Assembly (NCBI GenBank): GCA_022564295.1
Contig: JADFLR010000011.1
Location: 1-64,000, forward strand
DNA length: 64,000 bases
Source: Bacteroidota bacterium
GTDB lineage: Bacteria > Bacteroidota > Ignavibacteria > Ignavibacteriales > Ignavibacteriaceae
Direction of reading: 5' to 3'
Below are positions 57,210-64,000 of this stretch, one piece after another. Position numbers and translations under genes: made by a program. The first letter of the stretch is position 1, and every line of letters starts with the position of its first letter. Under the pieces are notes generated by a model. That model saw nothing but the letters and a program-made list of their open reading frames with translations, was not told the DNA's origin and searched no databases.

Positions 57210-57935
57210 GAATATGGGAGAGAAAGATAAAATTTTATCTGACTTTTTAAGGTTGTGCTTCATACAAAGTATTCGAACATTCTCAGCTGTTAGACTTGTT
57301 CCACCTTTTGAGTAAGGCAGGTCGTGATCATAGTGAAGATTTTCTTTTGAAGCGCAAAGCACACATTGACCTTTATCTCTTTTCCACACCTCAATTTTAA
57401 CTACAGTAGGAATTATTCTTGAGTGTGGTAAAATAATTTCTTTCCGTTTAGATATAAATTCAACAGGCAAAAGATAAAACTTAAAAACATTTCTTTTACC
57501 TGTGTTAACAATTTTTGCATCTACAAGATTGAAGAATCCTTTATAACACCAAATACCCGATTTTATTTTTTCATAAACCTTTATTTTATGCGGGTGTTCA
57601 ATCATTCCCATTTTATATGACTGGGCTGCGGTATAGAATTTTCCGTTTTCTGTTGGAGAACCTTTTGGTGTAGCAATTGGCTGATCAACTTCCTTTGTGT
57701 CTTTTGCTAAATTGCTTGGAACATCGTGCCCCTCATAAATAAGTGTTCCAGTTTTTTCATCAAACTCATCTGCGTAAGGGGCATTTTTACGAACAGACAT
57801 TAAGAAGATTGAATATTCTGGTTTGATTTGAAAGTTCATTCCCTTTTGAACATTTGCATTCTCATCAGCAACAAGTTCTGCGTAAGAAATTATATCATCA
57901 ACTTTGAATGTAGGTTTTGGGAAGAAGGATTTCAT
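57201..57935 (-). CDS. SRA-like and HNH endonuclease protein
   Basis: The 244-residue protein has two parts. Residues about 40-160 resemble a YDG/SRA domain: YEGHD (67-71), DQPIATPKG (84-92), then KIKVYEKI and WCYKGFFNLVDAKI (129-142), with GKRNVFKFYLLPV, like the turns that flip modified bases. Residues about 180-235 are an HNH nuclease with zinc cysteines C-x-x-C (191, 194), DHDLPYSKGG (203-212), N219 and C224-x-x-H-N. SRA-HNH proteins of the McrA/ScoMcrA type cut modified DNA. It follows the NurA-like gene by 11 bases and ends in the direct repeat. HNH is firm; the SRA-like part is by resemblance only. Confidence 0.75.
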   Translation of the reverse strand: MKSFFPKPTFKVDDIISYAELVADENANVQKGMNFQIKPEYSIFLMSVRKNAPYADEFDEKTGTLIYEGHDVPSNLAKDTKEVDQPIATPKGSPTENGKFYTAAQSYKMGMIEHPHKIKVYEKIKSGIWCYKGFFNLVDAKIVNTGKRNVFKFYLLPVEFISKRKEIILPHSRIIPTVVKIEVWKRDKGQCVLCASKENLHYDHDLPYSKGGTSLTAENVRILCMKHNLKKSDKILSFSPIFLS

Positions 57936-57946
57936 TGTTAAAAGTA

Positions 57947-59287
57947 TTAATCAGACACTGATTTAGAAAATAAATCAAGAACTTTTGCCGATGGATAAGT
58001 CGATAATGAAGCAATTCCATTAACAAGCTCAATTGGCACCAACGCACCCTCAAAACGATTACTTAAAAGTTTTGGTAAAGTAGCGACCATATCACTGAAT
58101 CCAATAAGTTTTTCTATTGTTGGATTTTCAACGCCCTCTCCTCTTAGCCCCGTAGGGATGTTTAGTATGAATTTATTATAGTCATTTATCTTTATAAATA
58201 TTTTCGCACCGTAGTTTGTGTCTAAGCCATAAATCCCACCAGAGTTAGAATGCTGTATTTCATTTCTTATATAAGTATTATTTGGATAAAAAAAGGAATT
58301 ATCTGGAGCACTTTCACCAATAAGTTGTAGATGTTCAAAGAAGACCCCAGATTTTTCTTGCCCAAACATATGGATATTAAAATCTTTTTCTTTAGCATAA
58401 CTGAAAAATCTACGAATGGGTGCTGAAAGTTTTGCTAATGTAGCTCGTAGAGAAAGAGGCCCATCTTTTATGAGCAAGGTATTTTTTAATACTTCTCTCC
58501 TATTCTCCCAGAAATATCTAACGGGAGTAAAAATCAATAATGTTTCAGCGACAGACATATAATCAAAAGCAACTTGATTAGGGGCGAAATCTTCTGCCAT
58601 ATTTTGATGTAAGCCAAACATATCTGTAATGAAAATTTCATTACTACAATTTGGACAATTACCACTCTCTTGATTAAATGGTAAAGTCGCGTGACTTTTA
58701 CCAGAACGATCCATATCACAGTGAGGGCAGCCAAATTTTTCAATTTCTTTTTTAGGTTCATCATTCCATTTTTCAAAAGCAATCCATTTGAGGGTTTCCA
58801 TCATCGCACCATCTAGAGAATTATTAAAACCAATATCTTTAACTGATTCAAACAAAATTTCCCGGACAGCATGGTAAATTGTTTTATCTGGAATTACAAC
58901 ATGACGCAAAGGAAAACTAGTAGCGTGAAAGAGAGCCGATTCCTTCATAATATCACGAATGGTAAATGGATGTGGATTTTCTTTATCCAATTTGCCAAGT
59001 GCATGTTGATCCATTTTTAGAAGAGCTGCTTTAATAAAAGAAATTGCTTTAAACGGCGGTTTATTATCTTCGATAGTTTGTATAGAACCATCTGCTGAAA
59101 AAATTATATTTAATGGATTGCCATCTTTTGGTAATACTTGCCAAGTTATTCCGTCTGGTATTTGAACAATATCTGGATTATTAAAGCTTTCACAGAGTTT
59201 TTTAACAAGCGGACTTTGAATAACCTCAAGATGACCAATCTTTGAGGCTCTTTCCGCAGGTAGACGATTTCCTCTTTGATATGGCAT
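57947..59287 (-). CDS. NurA-like nuclease with zinc-knuckle insert
   Basis: The 446-residue protein has NurA-type acidic motifs: SADGSIQ (65-71) near the N-terminus and LLIKDGPLSL (271-280) followed by a K-S pair (312-313). NurA is a nuclease that partners HerA in end resection. Two C-x-x-C pairs (187/190 and 211/214) suggest a zinc ribbon absent from archaeal NurA. Its ATG overlaps the preceding HerA-like stop by one base (TAATG), showing tight coupling. It ends 11 bases before the HNH gene. Assignment rests on the motifs and partner. Confidence 0.65.
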   Translation of the reverse strand: MPYQRGNRLPAERASKIGHLEVIQSPLVKKLCESFNNPDIVQIPDGITWQVLPKDGNPLNIIFSADGSIQTIEDNKPPFKAISFIKAALLKMDQHALGKLDKENPHPFTIRDIMKESALFHATSFPLRHVVIPDKTIYHAVREILFESVKDIGFNNSLDGAMMETLKWIAFEKWNDEPKKEIEKFGCPHCDMDRSGKSHATLPFNQESGNCPNCSNEIFITDMFGLHQNMAEDFAPNQVAFDYMSVAETLLIFTPVRYFWENRREVLKNTLLIKDGPLSLRATLAKLSAPIRRFFSYAKEKDFNIHMFGQEKSGVFFEHLQLIGESAPDNSFFYPNNTYIRNEIQHSNSGGIYGLDTNYGAKIFIKINDYNKFILNIPTGLRGEGVENPTIEKLIGFSDMVATLPKLLSNRFEGALVPIELVNGIASLSTYPSAKVLDLFSKSVSD

Positions 59288-61290
59288 TATTGATTATCTT
59301 CTTTCGATGGAGAAAATCTACTTGCTTGCATAGATATTACAAATCGATGAGATCGAGTTAGCATTCGTATATAGCCAATAGTTTTAGCTTGAAGAATATC
59401 ATTCTTAAGTGTTTCATAGGCAACATTAATTTTAGCGAGTTTATTTACATCATCATATGAAGCTAAATGAGCGATGAAGAAATTTTCTGTTTGTGCAAGA
59501 AGATCAGCATTTACTGTCGTAGGTGATTGTGTAGAATATACCATTCCAAGGTGATACTTAGCCCCTTCCTTTGCAAAGCGGCGATAAATTCTTGTCTCAT
59601 CGCTATTATCATTGTAACCGAAAAGGTTATGAGCTTCTTCAAAATATAATTGAATAAAATGATTACCTAAAGTATTACTTGTGAATTTCATCGTTTGATT
59701 TCTGAAGACAGCCTCAGATAACATCTTTGAGAAATATTGTAATACTTCTTCATTTGCATTTCCCAAATCCAGAATGACAGTTTGCCCCTCATCTAAAAAT
59801 GAAATTATTTCATTAACAAAATTTGACGCATTTGCATCATGGTAAATCCTAAAAGGTTGAATAAGAGATGTACCACTTCCCTGTCTGGGTATCAAAAAGT
59901 TTAAAATCGCCATATCGTCAGCATCAAACGGATTATTATCTCCACTTACATTCTGATTGCCTGAATGAGCTCTTAAAAAATTAACTGCTGTTTCTAATTC
60001 GGATAATAGTGATGAAAGTGAATTGGGGTGTTCAGGTGGATTATTATTGTAAATAGCTTCACGAAAATTTACCGAGAAATGGGGAGAAAAACCTCTTGGA
60101 CCATGTTGTGCATTTCTCAATAAACCTCTCAGTTGTGTTTCATTTGCTGCATATCCAGCTTTTACTAACACAGCCCAATAAAAAAGAATTTTTCTTATGG
60201 CTCTATTTTTTGGACTTCCAAAAGGTAAATCATAAGTATCTTGTACATTAAGTAATTCCGTACTAACAAATGTATTTATATAACCAGATGCAAAGCCGGC
60301 ATCATGTAGAAGACTTCCTAATATTCTAATTGAATCAGCCGGAGATTCATAAAAATTTAATTTTAATGGTCTTGATTCTGTATCGGGTTTCTTCACTAAT
60401 GCATAAACTTCACAACGATCAGGAAAAGCACTCCTAATTGAAAGATTATCATCTTGAGGATTATCATTCGCATATTCACCATTGATATCGAAAATAAGTT
60501 GTCCGACATTTTTTGATTCATCAGTTGTTTCAATAAGACTTTGAACTATAAGCTTAACAACATTACTTTTTCCGAGTCTTGTTTTACCGAACATAGCTGT
60601 ACGCGTACCCATGAAATCTTTTGTAGATAAATACACATCTACGTTAGGCAAGGATTTATTAGGTAATGGTAACCGGCATTCAGTCAATCTTAACATGCCA
60701 ATTTTAAATCTGCTTTCCTCAGGAACCATTGAATTAGTAACGAGATGAAGGAGGTTATCATCAGGAGAGAAAATTTTATACTTGTGAGCACTTAAAAAAT
60801 TATTTAAATCTCCGGAAAACTCTATCATATTTACTTTCTCTGGATTAGGATAAAACATCCCAAGTACTGCTGTTTTCAATGCCCCCCATTGAAGTTCGCT
60901 TTGTGTAAAAACATCTAATTCTGGCATTGATTTTTTTTGAAGTTCGAAATAGGTTTGTTGAACTTCAGAGGTAAGTGGTGTTGGTGCACTATCCAGAACC
61001 CTTAACAATGTGAAGTGCAATGGTATAGAAGTACCATCTGTATCAAATGAGGAAGGAAGCATTATTAAGAGAGAATTTCTTGGGATACCACCAACGGCGA
61101 GCTTAAAGGGATCTGATGTAATAATCTTAATTTCACCATATCCGATTTCTAAAACATAACCTACAAATCTGCTCTTATCATATTGTTTTGCTGTCTCGAA
61201 AGCGACCTCTTGATCTAAAAATTCTTTTAAGATTCTAAGAGGATGGTGTTGATCAGCAGCGCTATCTAAAAAACTATTAATTCTAGTCAT
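59287..61290 (-). CDS. HerA-like hexameric ATPase/translocase
   Basis: The 667-residue protein has a HAS-barrel-like N-terminus (VGYVLEIGYGEIKII, 43-57) and a RecA-like core. Visible motifs are Walker A GKTRLGKS (235-242), DINGEY (268-273), Walker B YFEEAHNLF (about 568) and the sensor stretch VYSTQSPTTV, all typical of HerA/FtsK-like ATPases. It would form a hexamer that pumps DNA and powers the NurA-like nuclease. It lies nine bases after the methyltransferase gene and overlaps the next gene by one base. Confidence 0.88.
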   Translation of the reverse strand: MTRINSFLDSAADQHHPLRILKEFLDQEVAFETAKQYDKSRFVGYVLEIGYGEIKIITSDPFKLAVGGIPRNSLLIMLPSSFDTDGTSIPLHFTLLRVLDSAPTPLTSEVQQTYFELQKKSMPELDVFTQSELQWGALKTAVLGMFYPNPEKVNMIEFSGDLNNFLSAHKYKIFSPDDNLLHLVTNSMVPEESRFKIGMLRLTECRLPLPNKSLPNVDVYLSTKDFMGTRTAMFGKTRLGKSNVVKLIVQSLIETTDESKNVGQLIFDINGEYANDNPQDDNLSIRSAFPDRCEVYALVKKPDTESRPLKLNFYESPADSIRILGSLLHDAGFASGYINTFVSTELLNVQDTYDLPFGSPKNRAIRKILFYWAVLVKAGYAANETQLRGLLRNAQHGPRGFSPHFSVNFREAIYNNNPPEHPNSLSSLLSELETAVNFLRAHSGNQNVSGDNNPFDADDMAILNFLIPRQGSGTSLIQPFRIYHDANASNFVNEIISFLDEGQTVILDLGNANEEVLQYFSKMLSEAVFRNQTMKFTSNTLGNHFIQLYFEEAHNLFGYNDNSDETRIYRRFAKEGAKYHLGMVYSTQSPTTVNADLLAQTENFFIAHLASYDDVNKLAKINVAYETLKNDILQAKTIGYIRMLTRSHRFVISMQASRFSPSKEDNQ

Positions 61291-61299
61291 TTCTCGCCC

Positions 61300-62100
61300 T
61301 TAAAAATTTTTTATAATTATTTCCTTCGATTTTCCAGTTGAAACTCCAATTTTATTAGATACTCCCCTTTTCATTTTTTTTATTGTAAAGTCCTTATAAA
61401 GATTTCTTATCTCCGGATGACATGAGTTTGTCATTACCCAGCAAACTTTTTTTTCCTTACTTAATCGTTTTATGCAATTTGCTAATCTAACTTGATCAGC
61501 GAATGTAAATTTTCCAAATGAATAATGTGCATGTTTCATTTCTTTCTCACCTGGTTTGTATGGTGGGTCAAGAAAAATAAAATCTCCATCATTAGCTTTC
61601 AAAAGTATTAATTCAAAATCATCACAATATATTATACTTTTTTTAAGATCAGTTGATAAATCCCCCAAATTTTTTTTATTTATCGCCCATCTTCTTTCTT
61701 CTCCTCCATACCCCACGTTAAATTTACCATTTGCATTATGCCTCCACATTCCTTTAAAGCATGTGCGATTTAAATACAGTATCCTCGCAGCTCGATAAGC
61801 AATACACGCGCTTTTATATTTAGAATCTCTAATATTGTAATATGCTTCTTTACCTGTTGGAAAAGAGTAAAAAAACCCCCATACTTTTAGTGGATCTCTC
61901 TTTATCCCTTTATAAAGATCGATCAGTTCCTTATTTATGTCAGAAAGAATAGCTCTTTGGGGGTGAAGAAATAAATAAATTGCCCCACTCCCGACAAATG
62001 GTTCAATATATCTACCCTCAATAGATTCTTTGGATGGAATATATTCAAGCAAAGAATTATAATATTTTCTTTTACTGCCAGGATATCTTAAAAAAAACAA
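61300..62100 (-). CDS. DNA adenine N6-methyltransferase (Dam/D12 class)
   Basis: The 266-residue methyltransferase has the alpha-class order: SAM-binding FxRYPGSK (about 3-10) and FVGSGAIY (35-42), SDINKEL (53-59), then catalytic LDPPY (177-181). The NRTCFKGMWRHNANGKFNVGYG segment is typical of D12 enzymes. It would methylate adenine in a short site, possibly GATC. Start is TTG at 62100; the AT-rich leader holds no clear ribosome-binding site. First gene of the four-gene operon; usual role is self-protection or epigenetic marking. Confidence 0.92.
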   Translation of the reverse strand: MFFLRYPGSKRKYYNSLLEYIPSKESIEGRYIEPFVGSGAIYLFLHPQRAILSDINKELIDLYKGIKRDPLKVWGFFYSFPTGKEAYYNIRDSKYKSACIAYRAARILYLNRTCFKGMWRHNANGKFNVGYGGEERRWAINKKNLGDLSTDLKKSIIYCDDFELILLKANDGDFIFLDPPYKPGEKEMKHAHYSFGKFTFADQVRLANCIKRLSKEKKVCWVMTNSCHPEIRNLYKDFTIKKMKRGVSNKIGVSTGKSKEIIIKNF

Positions 62101-62428
62101 TTTATACTTCTAATATTTTGAAGAATAACTAAATATTATGATCTAAAATTTCGTCTCTGTTTTTTATTATAACATTATTTTGATCTGAGTATATAGCCAA
62201 CTTAACCACCCCAGTTCATTTGCTCAATTAAAAAGTTAATCCAACAATTAACTGACATCGGTCAAAATATATTTAGAATTGTTCAAGCACTGCCTTACCC
62301 ATCGTATCGGCATCCCCGCCTGTAAATGAGAAAATTTAGGGAGGATATATAAACAACCCATAGTACCAGTTTAAAGTTAAGCAGTTAAAAGCAATAACCC
62401 AACAATTATTTTGTAAAAAGCTTGGTAA

Positions 62429-62474
62429 GAGACGAAAGATTAGAAGCCCACCTACATTTCCGCCTTCGCTTAAG
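62429..62474. repeat. Dispersed repeat, copy 1
   Basis: It begins GAGACGAAAG and ends TCGCTTAAG. It is diverged but alignable to 63097-63142, sharing GAGACGAAAG, CATTTCC and CTTCGCT at the same spacing. Confidence 0.5.
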
Positions 62475-62593
62475 TTTACTATACATAACTTTAGTGTAGT
62501 AGAGCCGCATCGGATAAATAATTTCGGCGGGCAGACTCCCCGTCAAGCCGGGGTTCGCAATGACGGGCGGAAACCGGGAAACTTTAAAATAGA

Positions 62594-62616
62594 AAAGGCG
62601 CCCTTAAGACGCCTTT
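62594..62616 (-). terminator. Terminator of RRM paralog 3
   Basis: AAAGGCG and CGCCTTT pair around a nine-base loop; the minus strand continues into a T-rich run. Confidence 0.7.
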
Positions 62617-62640
62617 CAGAAATCAGAACAGAATATCTAC

Positions 62641-62892
62641 TTAGTCGCGAGATTTAGCTTCATTAACTACAATATTTCTTCCATTTAATTCCGAATCATT
62701 TAATGCTTTCATAGCATTACTTGCATCTGAAGAACTCTCCATCTCAACAAATCCAAAACCTCTGGATCTACTCGTGTCGCGGTCCATAATAACTTTTGCA
62801 GAAACTACAAAACCATGTTTTTCAAATGTTTGCTTTAACTCTTCGTCGTTAACCGACCAGGGGAGAGAACCCACAAATAACTTAGTGCTCAC
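62641..62892 (-). CDS. RRM-type RNA-binding protein (paralog 3)
   Basis: This 83-residue RRM protein starts at GTG, behind AGAGG. RNP2 is KLFVGSLPW and RNP1 is SRGFGFVEM. It is very close to paralog 1 (28884-29135), and its leader carries the same layout: CCGGA, a T/A-rich tract, then TTAGAGGTTC before the start. This suggests a conserved control element. Confidence 0.92.
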   Translation of the reverse strand: MSTKLFVGSLPWSVNDEELKQTFEKHGFVVSAKVIMDRDTSRSRGFGFVEMESSSDASNAMKALNDSELNGRNIVVNEAKSRD

Positions 62893-63226
62893 AAGGAACC
62901 TCTAATAAATAATATATAAAATTCCGGTCTATTTCCGGAGGGTGCGAAGATAATCAAATTACGTGCCATTAACCAATTAATTCTCTAACCTGTACTTTTT
63001 AGTCAAAATTAGCAGTTACTTTTTGCGGGATGGAATTCGTGAGACCCTTTGCTTCGACAAGCTCAGCACAGGCTGACCCAGGGTGACGGAAGAAGTGAGA
63101 CGAAAGAATTGGGTCTCGCCTGCATTTCCATCTTCGCTAAAGCTACTGTGGATAAATCACTACGAAGGGCAGGAATGAGAAGTTAGAAACGAGATCCCGA
63201 AATAAATTCGGGATGACTGTTGTTGA
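62893..63226. other. Non-coding repeat-rich region
   Basis: This contains a GACAAGCTCAGCACAGGCTGACCC-like short dispersed sequence near 63057-63080, copy 2 of the GAGACGAAAG repeat, and a TCCCGAAATAAATTCGGGA palindrome (about 63194-63212). No gene. Confidence 0.5.
63097..63142. repeat. Dispersed repeat, copy 2
   Basis: Diverged copy of the element at 62429-62474, same orientation and spacing. Confidence 0.5.
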
Positions 63227-63466
63227 TCAAACGTTAACACCTTTCCACTCGTCTCTTTTAAAAAGGAAGTAAACTGCAATTGTAAAAATTGTTTCGGATA
63301 TTATAATTGCCCAGTAAATACCAACTGCTTCAATGGAGAGCTCTATTGCAAGTAAGTATGCAAGTGGTATCTGCAGCATCCAGAACATAAAGAAGTTAAT
63401 TGGTATTGCAAGAAGCAAAATTGCACGATTGATGTTTCCGCTTAAAATATTTGATTCCCTGCCGGC
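63227..63466 (-). pseudogene. MATE-family efflux gene remnant with internal deletion
   Basis: The frame reads from RESNILSGNINRAILLLAIP, which looks like the start of a MATE transporter, straight into NFFMFWMLQIPLAYLLA and further hydrophobic sequence of its C-terminal end (last residues KRDEWKGVNV). The roughly 370 residues between are missing. No ATG is present at the left part. It looks like a gene reduced by an internal deletion. Confidence 0.65.
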
Positions 63467-63641
63467 GAGTGCAAGCCGAAAGAGATTTCAAACGGAGTAG
63501 AGTTTTTTAATTAGTGTGCTCACTTAATATCTATAAATAAAAATTTATTATCGATCATTCCAATGGAAGCAAGACAAAAGATAAGAAACGTAGAGGGGAA
63601 GAAGTAAAAAGCAAAGCGAAAATCAATTTTAGTGGTTATAC

Positions 63642-63668
63642 AAAAAAAAGGCGTCTCTAAGACGCCTT
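63642..63668 (-). terminator. Terminator of RRM paralog 4
   Basis: AAGGCGTCT (63648-63656) and AGACGCCTT (63660-63668) pair around CTA. On the minus strand a run of T (complement of 63642-63647) follows. Confidence 0.88.
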
Positions 63669-63689
63669 ATATGAATTCAAATATAAATA

Positions 63690-64000
<311 letters not shown>

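Larger units (their letters stand above)
62101..62640. other. Non-coding repeat-rich region
   Basis: About 540 bases contain no supportable gene. A 46-base element (62429-62474, beginning GAGACGAAAG) recurs at 63097-63142, and a CCCCGTCAAGCCGGGG palindrome lies near 62538. It ends with a terminator for the RRM gene. Confidence 0.5.

Noticed and set aside
63510-63535. Remnant start of a fifth RRM gene (GTGAGCAC-like, with the AT-rich leader)
   Set aside because: Only a few bases resemble the RRM start, and the frame stops quickly.

Overview
This is an AT-rich bacterial chromosome segment that contains the replication origin region. The three large cell-surface proteins end in C-terminal sorting domains of the type IX secretion kind (an NYPNPFNP-like turn, then D-V-L-G and a final K-K-M-x-L-L-K). 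Together with the dispersed short palindromes, this points to the Bacteroidota/Chlorobiota/Ignavibacteriota branch and most closely resembles Ignavibacteria (inference). Gene content is largely housekeeping, with accessory stretches at about 45.4-57 kb and 57-64 kb.

Layout. At 1-5.6 kb lie a saccharopine dehydrogenase-like gene cut by the window edge, a secreted 5'-nucleotidase, hemL and a secreted cyclase-family hydrolase. At 5.7-12.8 kb a leftward replication operon reads dnaN-recF-DUF721-gyrB-gyrA. At 15-19 kb a molybdenum cofactor operon (moaA, a MOT1-type transporter, moaD, moeB-rhodanese, moaE) follows a candidate Moco riboswitch. At 19.2-23.6 kb are an RND efflux pump and its fusion protein. 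At 24.9-28.8 kb a four-gene operon begins with a GldL-like membrane protein and ends with an outer-membrane barrel; it may be a divergent gliding/T9SS-type envelope machine. From 28.9 to 42.9 kb are metH, hldD, Nudix, a SMUG-like glycosylase, glgA, a patatin-barrel protein and yidC. At 42.9-45.3 kb rnpA and rpmH run left and dnaA runs right, with oriC between rpmH and dnaA.

The accessory right third holds T9SS cargo genes (one broken by an in-frame stop), a VOC gene with a truncated duplicate of its 5' end, and many dispersed repeats. It also holds a peptidase gene flanked by 39-bp direct repeats and a broken MATE gene. At 57.2-62.1 kb a compact four-gene leftward operon encodes an adenine methyltransferase, a HerA-like ATPase, a NurA-like nuclease with zinc knuckles, and an HNH endonuclease whose N-terminal half resembles an SRA base-flipping domain. 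This looks like a restriction or antiphage module and is the most interesting item in the window.

Four small RRM RNA-binding protein genes are scattered through the window, at least two sharing a similar 5' leader. Three otherwise intact genes (saccharopine dehydrogenase, MOT1 transporter, zinc alcohol dehydrogenase) lack ATG/GTG/TTG where the protein should begin. Each instead has a one-base variant of ATG (ATA, ACG, ATT) behind a Shine-Dalgarno-like sequence.
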